From Promethearchaeota archaeon (lineage in GTDB: Archaea > Asgardarchaeota > Lokiarchaeia > Sigyniarchaeales > SOKP01), in contig JAHLWS010000075.1 of NCBI GenBank assembly GCA_019057795.1, positions 44,498 through 108,497 of the forward strand: DNA of 64,000 nucleotides, read 5' to 3'. The position numbers and the translations under genes are program-made. Numbering within the stretch: position 1 is the stretch's first letter; every line of letters begins with the position of its first letter. This document shows positions 25,330 to 34,700 of the stretch, piece after piece. The notes beneath the pieces are model-generated. The model had not been told where the DNA came from and searched no databases. It saw only the letters and a list, made by a program, of their open reading frames with translations.

Positions 25330-25635
25330 ATGCCAAATTGCGAAATTTGCGATCAAGAGCTCGTTGAGGGGGATTTTGAGGAAAAGATAGGAATTTGTGT
25401 TAACTGTATCATGATTGAGAGTAGAGAGATGAGTTCGAAAACATTACTTATTGTATTCATGTTCTTTTTAGGAGGATTAATGTTTATTGTGACATTTTTA
25501 CAGATAATTTTTAATGTAACTTTCTTATTCGTAGACTTTGAGCAATATATTTTTTATTTAATTCCTCCATTGATTGTGTGTGTCGTTTCTGGTAGTGTAG
25601 TAATTTATATTTCATTTTTTTTAAAATTCAAGTAA
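25330..25635 (+). CDS. Zinc-ribbon membrane protein, unknown
   Basis: A 101-residue protein with an N-terminal zinc ribbon (NCEICDQELVEGDFEEKIGI then CVNC) and two hydrophobic segments (about residues 38-60 and 72-97). A good ribosome-binding site (AAGGAG) lies eight bases before the ATG at 25330. Probably a membrane-anchored metal-binding protein with the ribbon in the cytoplasm. No family recognised. Confidence 0.75.
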   Translation: MPNCEICDQELVEGDFEEKIGICVNCIMIESREMSSKTLLIVFMFFLGGLMFIVTFLQIIFNVTFLFVDFEQYIFYLIPPLIVCVVSGSVVIYISFFLKFK

Positions 25636-25849
25636 TTCCCAGAGAAGAAAATACCAGAATAAGTATTAGGACGATTAATGTATCTTTCTGGTTTCAAATA
25701 GAATGAATTGCACAAAAACTATATTTATATGAATGGTTTTATTAGTAGTTTCAAATATTATTATTTTTTAAAGTAAAAATATTAAAGATATTCGACCTAA
25801 CTATTTTTTAAAAATAAATGAAAAATTAAAATAAAATAAGAATCTTATA

Positions 25850-27757
25850 ATGGGCCAAATTGAATCGTTAGACGGGGAATGGCGGGAAAAATGGAAAGAT
25901 AAAGAAATTACCGCAAAAGGAGCCATAAAGAAGATTGTTCTTGGGAATCGTGTATTCATAGGTTCTGCGTGTTCGGAGCCTCAAGCGCTTACTGCTGAAT
26001 TAATTAAATCTTCTGAAAGCTTGATTGATACGGAGATCATACATTTTCTTACGATTGGTCCTGAAAAATACTTTAAAGATAAAGCGGAAGATCTTTTTAG
26101 ACATAACGCTTTTTTCATAGGTAAAACCCTACGAGAGGAGATAAATAAAGGGCAAGCTGACTATACACCAATATTAGCGAGCGAAATTCCTTCTTTATTT
26201 CTTTCAGGGCGTAAAAATTGCGATGTTGCTCTTATTCAAGTCACACCACCAGATCGTTATGGTTTTTGTTCGTTTGGGATTAACATTGATGTAGCTAAAC
26301 CCATAGCCCAAGCTGCTTATTTAACAATAGCTGAAATTAACCCTCAAATGCCCCGGACCTTGGGTAATAGCTTCATTCACATGAAAGACATCGACTATTT
26401 CGTTTACAACGATGTGCCACTGTTAGAGTTCCAATTTAAAGAAAAAATTGATGTTTCGAGAAAAATTGGAAAGAATGTGGCAAATTTAATTGAAAATAAA
26501 TCGACAATTCATATTGGTAACGGTTATTTACCGAACGCCTGCTTAAAATATTTAATGAATAAAAAAGATTTAGGCATGCATAGCCACTATATTACTGATA
26601 ATATAATTCCTTTGATAGAAAACACAGTTCTAACTTGTAGAAAGAAGAATTTTCACCCTGAAAAGATTATAACAAGTTTTGCATTAGGTACTAAAAAGTT
26701 ATATGACTTCGTAAATAACAACCCGTATATTGAGTTTTATCCTAGTGACTATGTATGTAATCCAAAATACATTGGAATGAACAAAAAAATGGTTTCTATA
26801 AATCAAGCGTTGCAAATTGATTTAACAGGGCAAGTTAATACTTCTACTAAAGGGTATAACTTTTATTCTGGAATTGGGGATACGGTAGATTTCATGAGGG
26901 GGGCTGCTTTTTCTAAAGGTGGAAAACCGATTGTTGTACTTTCGTCAACAAGAAAAAATGAGACCGTTTCAAATATTGTACCCCATTTAGATGAAGGTGC
27001 TGGTGTAATTTTATCTCGAGCAGACATTCATTACGTAGTTACCGAATGGGGGATCGCTTATGTGCACGGTAAGACAATTAGAGAGCGAGTAATTGAATTA
27101 ATTTGCGTAGCTCACCCTAAATTTAGAGAACAGTTGTTAGAACACGCGAAAAAGTTGAATTACATTTATTCGGATCAAATTCTACCTTGCGACGAGCAAG
27201 GAAATATATGTATTTATCCTTCTAAGTATGAAACTATATACACCGCAAGAGATAACGAAAAAATCGTAGTTAGACCAGTTAGAACCACTGACGAGCCTTT
27301 ATTAAAAGAACTTTATTATTCCTTAAACGAGAGAGATAGGTATTTACGCTTTTTTGAAGTTAGGAAGGAATTCACTCATTCTAAAACACAAAGTGAAGTA
27401 AATATCGATTATAACAATGTATTTTCTATAGGAGCGTATGTGGGAGAGATCAGAAACGAAGCGATGGTAGGAAATGCTACTTATTATTTAAATCCCGCCA
27501 TGAATTTAGCAGAATATAGTTTTGTAGTAAGAGAGGATTATAGAGGAAAAGGCATAGGTTCCTTTCTCTATCACCATTTAATTATCATCGCGAAAGAAAA
27601 AGGGATAAAAGGATTTTATGGCAGCATTCACATTCAAAATAAAAGCACAGTCCAAATTATCCGAAAAGGAGGATATACTAAAATTAATCCACCTAAAGTG
27701 GGTGAAAAAGAATTGTTTTACGAAGTGTATTTTGACAAGGAGAATTCGATGGATTAA
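25850..27757 (+). CDS. Acetyl-CoA hydrolase/transferase fused to a GNAT acetyltransferase domain
   Basis: Residues 1 to about 435 form a Cat1/4-hydroxybutyrate-type CoA-transferase: IGSACSEPQALTAEL, VALIQVTPPDRYGFCSFG, a SGIGDTVDFMRGA segment and YVVTEWGIAYVHGKTIRER, which carries a conserved Glu. Residues from about 460 form a GNAT domain (VVRPVRTTDEPLLKELYYS, and the acetyl-CoA loop VREDYRGKGIGSFLYHHLI). The fusion suggests acyl-CoA handling linked to protein or metabolite acetylation. It lies 1.2 kb from the acetyl-CoA synthetase gene, so acetate/acyl-CoA metabolism may be grouped here. Cytoplasmic. Confidence 0.93.
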   Translation: MGQIESLDGEWREKWKDKEITAKGAIKKIVLGNRVFIGSACSEPQALTAELIKSSESLIDTEIIHFLTIGPEKYFKDKAEDLFRHNAFFIGKTLREEINKGQADYTPILASEIPSLFLSGRKNCDVALIQVTPPDRYGFCSFGINIDVAKPIAQAAYLTIAEINPQMPRTLGNSFIHMKDIDYFVYNDVPLLEFQFKEKIDVSRKIGKNVANLIENKSTIHIGNGYLPNACLKYLMNKKDLGMHSHYITDNIIPLIENTVLTCRKKNFHPEKIITSFALGTKKLYDFVNNNPYIEFYPSDYVCNPKYIGMNKKMVSINQALQIDLTGQVNTSTKGYNFYSGIGDTVDFMRGAAFSKGGKPIVVLSSTRKNETVSNIVPHLDEGAGVILSRADIHYVVTEWGIAYVHGKTIRERVIELICVAHPKFREQLLEHAKKLNYIYSDQILPCDEQGNICIYPSKYETIYTARDNEKIVVRPVRTTDEPLLKELYYSLNERDRYLRFFEVRKEFTHSKTQSEVNIDYNNVFSIGAYVGEIRNEAMVGNATYYLNPAMNLAEYSFVVREDYRGKGIGSFLYHHLIIIAKEKGIKGFYGSIHIQNKSTVQIIRKGGYTKINPPKVGEKELFYEVYFDKENSMD

Positions 27758-27806
27758 ATAAACAAAATTTTTATCTAACTTTCTTAATTATTAAAAATAC
27801 AATCTT

Positions 27807-28601
27807 ATGAAGTTTAAACATACTGATTATCACATCCATACGAACTGGAGCGCAGATATCTCGAAAAATGGTCCTGTTTTTGAAGATTATATTAAGATTG
27901 CTGAAGCAAATGAAATTAACATCTGTTTTCTTGATCATTATGAACTGTATTACATAGAACAAGACAAAACAAACCCGTTTTACGATAGCAAAATCGACGA
28001 TTACCTTGAAGAGATAGACGAGTTAAAAGAAACTTATAATTTCATCCTTAGCGGTCTCGAAGTAGAATATTACCGAGATCGGGAAATAGAATTAATGGAA
28101 TTTATGGACGATTACGGTAAAGAATTGGATTTTATTGGTGGAACAATCCACGAGTGGATTTATCGCTATCCGATAACATCAAGAGAAAAATTATTACAAT
28201 TGTTAGAAAAGATACCAATGAAGCAAGTTATAGACGACTACTTTGAAATTAGCGAGATGATGATAAAATCTAAAATATTTAAAAATGTATGTCATATAGA
28301 CACGATCTACCGATATATCAACGATAACGACATAAAAGTTTTGGACGATTGCAACACTTCGGAAGATCGGATATTAGATCTTGGCCGTTTGTGTATAAAG
28401 AACAAAATTCACATTGAATATAATCTATCTGGTTTAAAATTTCCAATTAATCGACCTTTTCCTTCTAAAGAAATTGTACATCAATTAAAATCAGAACGAG
28501 CGAAATTTTTTGTTGGGTCAGACTCGCATTCAGTTAAGTACTTTCAAGAACAAATTCCTAAGGTAAAGAAAGCGTACCAATTTTTAGGGTTAAACAAATA
28601 A
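27807..28601 (+). CDS. PHP-domain phosphoesterase (HisK-type histidinol phosphatase-like)
   Basis: A PHP-fold metal-dependent phosphoesterase of 264 residues. Metal ligands are present in DYHIHTNWS, CFLDHYELY, SGLEVEYY, GGTIHEWIY, VCHIDTIYRY and GSDSHS. The closest known type is the HisK histidinol-phosphatase of histidine synthesis, but no his genes are near and other phosphate ester substrates are possible. It is on the same strand as the CoA-transferase (49 nt apart) and is followed 14 nt later by the PAP2 gene. Confidence 0.88.
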   Translation: MKFKHTDYHIHTNWSADISKNGPVFEDYIKIAEANEINICFLDHYELYYIEQDKTNPFYDSKIDDYLEEIDELKETYNFILSGLEVEYYRDREIELMEFMDDYGKELDFIGGTIHEWIYRYPITSREKLLQLLEKIPMKQVIDDYFEISEMMIKSKIFKNVCHIDTIYRYINDNDIKVLDDCNTSEDRILDLGRLCIKNKIHIEYNLSGLKFPINRPFPSKEIVHQLKSERAKFFVGSDSHSVKYFQEQIPKVKKAYQFLGLNK

Positions 28602-28615
28602 AACACACAATAATT

Positions 28616-29329
28616 ATGAAATCAAAAAATATATTTAACAAGCTCAATAATTGGGATCAGAAGATTATTTTAAAATATAACGGTATTGGAGGCATATTAT
28701 TTACTAATTTTCTAAAAATTGTATCATTTTTTGGAAGAGAGACTTTATGGATCATTCTAATGGTGTTTTACTTATTCATTTGGTACGCACCATTTTTGTT
28801 TTCAAATATTTCTACAATATTTTTACTTGGTGTAATCATAATTGCTCCATTAAAAAAGAGTTTTGATAGAGAAAGGCCTTTTGAAACGCTAAAAGATATA
28901 AATGTTCTAGAGCGAAAACCAACTTCAAGGAGTTTTCCTTCTTGGCACGCTTATAATGTTATTTCTCAAGGATTGTTATGTGCTTATTTGTTAAACTCAA
29001 TAGCGATAACCATTATTGTCTCTATTTTTGCTGTGATTGTTTCTTTTTCCAGGATTCAATTAGGTGTACATTACCCTAGTGATGTAATTTTCGGTTTTTT
29101 TATTGGGATTATTGGTTTTTTATTAGCTGTAATTATTGTAGCACCTATCTTGTTGAGAATAATTACTTTTTTTGAGCAATTTTTTGGAGGTACTGTTCAT
29201 TATCACATACTTAATCCCTTGCTATTTGAAAACATATTGTATTTAATTTTAGTTATTGGGATAGTTACATTAGTTATTCTTGTTGCCATTTACAAAAGAA
29301 TTAAAGAAATTTTTGAGAGTATTAAATAA
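28616..29329 (+). CDS. PAP2-family membrane phosphatase
   Basis: A 237-residue multi-pass protein with the three PAP2 motifs: KKSFDRERPF (KxxxxxxRP type), SRSFPSWHAYN (PSGH variant, with Trp for Gly) and SRIQLGVHYPSDVIFG (SRxxxxxHxxxD). Members dephosphorylate phosphatidic acid, polyprenyl diphosphate or related lipids. About five to six membrane segments are visible. It follows the PHP gene closely and may share its transcript. Together with the polyprenol-kinase-like protein at 8231 it may belong to isoprenoid-lipid recycling, though they are not adjacent. Confidence 0.9.
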   Translation: MKSKNIFNKLNNWDQKIILKYNGIGGILFTNFLKIVSFFGRETLWIILMVFYLFIWYAPFLFSNISTIFLLGVIIIAPLKKSFDRERPFETLKDINVLERKPTSRSFPSWHAYNVISQGLLCAYLLNSIAITIIVSIFAVIVSFSRIQLGVHYPSDVIFGFFIGIIGFLLAVIIVAPILLRIITFFEQFFGGTVHYHILNPLLFENILYLILVIGIVTLVILVAIYKRIKEIFESIK

Positions 29330-29388
29330 ATAGAACCTCTCTTTGTCGGTCTAAAGCAAGTTACAATAAATCAATTCTAATGAAAGGT

Positions 29389-30633
29389 CTAAAGGTTTAA
29401 TTTACGTTTTTTTTCAAATAATTGTTTCAATTCATTTAAAACGGTTGATCTTGAATCTCCTGGGCTTTCTGACGCCAAATTAGGGTTGGCAATTCCAATT
29501 GGAATTCCGCTTTGAGCCATTTGAAACGCTCCGCTTTCAATTGCGCGTAATCTGTTATCTAATTCAGCTAATTGTTTGGAAAGGCTTTCAGATAAGCGAA
29601 TAACCGCGTTCATAGTTTCTTCTAAAGTTTTTCCTAGACCTTCAACCTTTTTTAAAGTTGGGTTTGTTAACGAGTCTGTCGATTTCATTACTTCTTTGAT
29701 GTATTTAGAAAACTTAGGTTCGGTAGAGATTAATGAAAAGATGGAAGTTAAATAAGCTTCATAATCGAATCCGTACTGAGTTAATAACTGATTAAGGTTT
29801 TCTTTTAGAAGTTCGATCTTAAGTAATGTCTCGGGGTCGTGTTTTAAATCCGGGTCGCATTTGTGTATGTATATTAAAGTAAAAGGTTCTTCTTCTATAA
29901 GGGCTAAAATTTTAAGAATTTGTTCAAAATACTCAAAAGATTCTATGAACCTATTAGAGTCTTGGACGTCAATAACATAGATCAATAAATCAAGATTTAA
30001 AAAATATTGTTCTGGATTTTTTAAATATTGTTCTCGATATTTTATTTGACCCCCCATATCCCAGACATAAAGATCCACATCAGAATTTTCGGTTTTAAAA
30101 TAACGACGATCTACACCTTTAGTTGGCTTTAAGTTAGCTAAATCGTTAATACCTAACCGACCTCCAAACTTGTTCAAAATCGCCGTCTTTCCTGCATTGT
30201 CTAACCCAATTATTATTACTTTCTGCGCTGCTTTTTCGAAACTATATTCTTCATCTACGACGCTGGTAATTATAGAACCAATAACAATTGCTTTTTTTAA
30301 GCTATCTTCAAGTTCGGGGTATTTCTCTTTAAGTACCACGATTTTTTCATTTAATTCGTCTTGGATTTCAGCGGCTTTAATAGGGTCTTTTGTTGAACCA
30401 ATAATATTTAAACTTTCAAAGGGATTTTCCTTGTCTAATTTGGAAGCTTCTTCGATATTAGATATATCTAAAATATCTTTTAGAACCTTAGCTTCGCTTT
30501 TTGTAAGAAATTTATAAGAGTATATTGGTAATTTTTTTATTTCTTCAATGGTTTTGAGTTTACCAATTTTAACTACTTTTGAGTCTAGAAATTTCGAGAA
30601 GATATTTAATACTTTTGAGATATCGGACGACAT
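29389..30633 (-). CDS. Arf-like GTPase with extra N-terminal domain and C-terminal coiled coil
   Basis: The GTPase domain (about residues 135-310) has G1 IIGLDNAGKTAIL, G3 WDMGGQIKYREQY with the catalytic Gln present, and G4-like IHKCDPD, a variant also seen in Rag/Gtr GTPases. Ahead of it is a helical domain of about 130 residues with FLTKSEAKVLKDIL and a run of charged helices. After it is a predicted coiled coil (VEGLGKTLEETMNAVIRLSESLSKQLAELDNRL, split by a turn) and a Pro/Ser-rich tail. Arf GTPases are 180 residues, so this is a much extended Asgard form. No myristoylation site. Transcribed opposite to TFB. Confidence 0.9.
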   Translation of the reverse strand: MSSDISKVLNIFSKFLDSKVVKIGKLKTIEEIKKLPIYSYKFLTKSEAKVLKDILDISNIEEASKLDKENPFESLNIIGSTKDPIKAAEIQDELNEKIVVLKEKYPELEDSLKKAIVIGSIITSVVDEEYSFEKAAQKVIIIGLDNAGKTAILNKFGGRLGINDLANLKPTKGVDRRYFKTENSDVDLYVWDMGGQIKYREQYLKNPEQYFLNLDLLIYVIDVQDSNRFIESFEYFEQILKILALIEEEPFTLIYIHKCDPDLKHDPETLLKIELLKENLNQLLTQYGFDYEAYLTSIFSLISTEPKFSKYIKEVMKSTDSLTNPTLKKVEGLGKTLEETMNAVIRLSESLSKQLAELDNRLRAIESGAFQMAQSGIPIGIANPNLASESPGDSRSTVLNELKQLFEKKRKLNL

Positions 30634-30827
30634 TTCGCTAATAATTTGTATTAATTTGTAATTATTTATTAAACTTTGATGTAATATAATTATTAATTTT
30701 TAAACTTATAAGATAAAAGTTAAATAGACTAAATTAAATTAGATCAAGATTTAAATATATAGTTTATTTTAAATACTATACTGAAATTGAATGATCCAAA
30801 TATTTGCATTTAATTTAAACGGATGAT

Positions 30828-31757
30828 ATGCCACCAAAATTTAAAGAAAGAGGAAATTTTGACAAGATGGAAGAAGAGTTTTGCTGCGACTCTCCAAAAA
30901 TCAGTGAGGAACTTGGGTTCTATGTCTGTTTGAATTGTGGTTTGGTGTATGATAGAATTCTTGACGATTCACCTCGAAGAGCTTTCACGCAAGAAGAAAT
31001 CCAAAAAAGGAAGAGTAACGAAAGAGTTTATAGTCCTATAGGCCCACGAACGATTATAAGGGGTAGTAGAGACGCACGGGGGATTTTGTTAAGCCCAAAA
31101 TACAAATCTAAATTCAATAGACTGGCAAAAATTCATAGATCCTTAACTACTAGCTACGAGAGAAATTTATGGATTGCGTTACCTAACTTACAAAGGTTAC
31201 AAAAAAGATTAGGTATTTCAGATACCATAGCTGAGGATGCGCTAAGAATTTATACACAAACCGTAAAGAAAAAGTTAACAATGGGGAGAAGTATAGATAC
31301 TCTACTCGCTGCTTCAATATTTTGCGCATTAAGAGTGCATGGCATCCCTAGAACTGTGGAAGAAATTACAAAAGTCGCACAAATACCGAAAAAGAAAGTG
31401 ATTAAGAGCTATAGATTAATATTAATGGAAATTTTACCAAAATTAAATCTGAAGGTGCAACATTTTACCCCTGATAGATATGTGGATAGATTTAACTCCG
31501 AATTGAAGCTATCTATGCAATGTAGGAATATAGCTGTCAAAATTATAGAAACTGCCACTGAAAACGGTTTTAATTCTGCGGGAAAAGACCCAAAAGGGAT
31601 AGCCGCTGCGGCTCTTTATATTGGATCTAGGAGTTGTAATGAAAACCGCACTCAGAAAGAAATTAGCAAGTTAGCGAGGGTCACAGAAGTTACATTGAGG
31701 ATGCGCGTAAAAGATCTCATGAAATTTGCAAGAAGTACAATAACTAGTAGTTTTTAA
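30828..31757 (+). CDS. tfb: Transcription initiation factor TFB with reduced zinc knuckle
   Basis: TFB recruits RNA polymerase to TBP-bound promoters. The protein (309 residues) has a zinc ribbon whose second knuckle is VCLNCGLV, a B-finger region (YSPIGPRTIIRGSRDARG) and two cyclin folds (from about residue 105: LWIALPNLQRLQKRLGI..., and residue 210). The first knuckle is CCDSPK, with adjacent cysteines instead of CxxC/H. A TATA-like TTTAAATATATAG lies at about 30750-30765. The stop codon overlaps the convergent solenoid gene's stop in TTAA. Confidence 0.95.
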   Translation: MPPKFKERGNFDKMEEEFCCDSPKISEELGFYVCLNCGLVYDRILDDSPRRAFTQEEIQKRKSNERVYSPIGPRTIIRGSRDARGILLSPKYKSKFNRLAKIHRSLTTSYERNLWIALPNLQRLQKRLGISDTIAEDALRIYTQTVKKKLTMGRSIDTLLAASIFCALRVHGIPRTVEEITKVAQIPKKKVIKSYRLILMEILPKLNLKVQHFTPDRYVDRFNSELKLSMQCRNIAVKIIETATENGFNSAGKDPKGIAAAALYIGSRSCNENRTQKEISKLARVTEVTLRMRVKDLMKFARSTITSSF

Positions 31758-34700
31758 ATTTCAATTAACTGTTTTTCTTCTTCAAATAGTGGTAATAATT
31801 CTAACATTTCTCTTATATTTGGAAAATATTTATCTAGATTATGCGAAATCACATCTAGGTAAATCTCTATGAGAGTAATATGAAATGTATCTTCTACTAA
31901 TTGCTTACTTAAACCTAATGAGTCAAGAAAGCCTTTAACTTTTGTTTTTATTTCCTTAATCGGCTCGTTTGCTTTTAGAAGGGACAATCCCTGTAAAAGA
32001 ATTAATAGCGAACTGGTTCTAAGGTCTTTTCTTTTTGACATTGTTTTTGCTAATTCGAGATATTGCAGACCCGCCTTTTTAAATGAGTTACTTTCGAGAG
32101 ATATAATTACATCTTTGTAATATCTCTTTTTCATTACGCTACGTTTCTTTAAAAATTCTTTTTGTTCTCTCCTAGTGTCTCCCATTTTTTGCAGCAATTT
32201 ACCCATTCTTTGATCCATTTCTATATTAAGTAGTTTTTTTTCGCCTACTTCTTTCCGCGTTAATTTTACCTCTTTTACTCCTCGTTCTTCTTTTTCGGGT
32301 CGAAGAGATTCAAGTAATAAGATCTCAGAGTCAAAAAGAGTTAATTTATCTATTAAAAGGTCTAAACATAAATCTATTAGTTCTAAAATGTTATTATCTA
32401 ACGCTGAAAGAAGCTCTTTTGTGATTTGTATCTCCGGCATATCTTCAAGGTCGTATTCTTTATGTTTCACTAGTTTATCATTTAAATAGGCTTTAGCTAA
32501 TGACGCGCCCTTTGTTTTTACCATTAAAATCGTGCTTAATATCAAACTTATTGAAGCTTGCTTATAAAAACTTTTTTCCAGCAATTTCGGAATTGTATCA
32601 CTATATTCATTTAGGGCTACTTGAAATTTTTTGTTTGAAAGATCCTCTAAAGCTAATTTCCAATATTGATCTCTCATTAGCTTTCTTCTTGCAACATCTT
32701 TCCTTTCTTTCCTTATAATTTTAGCTAACTCGTTAATTTTCTCTTTTACTTTCTCCATTTCAATAATTTGTTTTTTTAAATCTTCATGTTCACTAATCAT
32801 TTTATGTGACTTGCCTAAGCTATCAGAAATTAGGAGGATTTCTTCTTCAAATAACGGTAAATTTTCCATAAACTGTATTGATTCATTCAACACAACAGAA
32901 TCGCTTAATTTCTCGATATCTATAAGGTATTCAACCAAAGATACTGGAAAAGTTTCAGTAAATGATTTTTCTAAACTCGATAAACTAGTTTTTGTGCGTA
33001 TTAGTATTTTGTTAATATCTTCAATTTTATTTTGTTTGATAAGCAATAAAAAAAGTACTGCTAAAGAAACGCCAGCTAGATTAAATTTTTTTATTCTAAT
33101 TAAATGATCTATGCTTTCTTTATATTTCTCTATGGCATTATCTAAATCTTGCATATTCAAATACTCTAACGCGTCAATATAATAGGCTCTTTTAAAGGCT
33201 TTTCTCTGCCTGAATTCCCTTTCCTTGTCATGGAGCGCCTCTCTTGCTTTGCTCTGAATTATCGAGAGTCTTTCTTTTAAAACCTCCCCTTCAAAAGATT
33301 CTTCGGCTTTCTTAACAATGATGGCGCTTTTTTGAGCCTCGAGATTTTCGATTTTCTTATTAAGTTCAGCTTTAAGCCATTTATCGTCGATTTTATCGTT
33401 AATAGCATGAGCAGAAGATAAATCGCCTAATGTTATATATATTTCTGTAATCCTCTTATAAATATTATTGAAGCTCAATTCCGGTTTTTCAATATATGCT
33501 AACGAAATATCTTTAGCTTTTTTAATTAAATTCAGTGAAGCTTCGATGGCAAATTTATCTTCACCACTTTTGATAATTTTTAGTCCTTCGGCTTTTATTG
33601 ATTCTATAAAGATTTTACTAATTTCCTTAGATTGCTCGTATAACATTTGTTCTCTAATAATTGAGATAAAAAGTTCAAAGATTTTCTCGTTTTCTTCGTA
33701 ATCTCGTTCCTCTACAATCTCATTTAACTTTTCTATGATAATAGCAAGTTTATTCTTTAAATATTCCTTTTTTGTTTTCTTTGATAATTCGCGATAGACT
33801 TTAAAAAATTGATCAAAAATTTTACCGATTAAGAGGATATCTAAGTTTTTTTTTAACATTTGATTTTGAATATCTTTCCTAGCAATTCGTTTGAAAAAAT
33901 CTGCTTGGGTTTTCACCAGATTAGCGGCTTTTGGATAATCATTATTTTCAATTAATAAATTAGTTTCTTGAATTATTAGGGTGTTAATTTCTGTAAAAAT
34001 TTCTAACTCCTTTTCTATGAAACCGTTTAGAATTTCCACACCTTTCTCAATATTTTCTTCTATTTTCTTCTTTATTAATTCCTTATTTTCATCTTCAACT
34101 TTAGAGCTTAATTTCGTTAATTTTTTCTTTACCGATAAGGAATTTAACTTATTAATTAAAATTGTAGCGTTGCCAAAATCAAGATTGTCTAAAAATAATT
34201 TAATTAAATTTTCTAATTGAGCGTCTACATTTGATTTTTTAACGTTATAAGTTTCCCAAAGATTTTCGATCTCATCATAAGATTGCTTTGCAAAAAACCT
34301 CTTTTCTTCCTTAAGCTGTTGTTTTAATAATGTTATTAAGACTTCAGTTAACTTAGAAGTAAATTTTTCTAATTCGTCAAATAGGCCTTCTTGTTGATAT
34401 TCGGAGACTGCATTATATAATTGATTGCGGACAGCGAAATATTTATTTTCTTTAATTAAATAATCTGCCATTGCAATAATTTTTTGAGGAATTTCACTTA
34501 GGATAAGAAGAGCTTTTTCGTGGGGGAGACTATTTATAATGTTGAACGCATTTTCAACTTTACAAGCAGAAATCCAAGAAGTAATTGCTAAAATAAATGA
34601 TTCGTCCCGCAAATCGTTATCTTTGAGTTCTATTGACGACCATTGAGCCGCTGCCAAGTACTGCCTTGCCGCAAGATCGTATTGTCTTTTATTAAATAAT

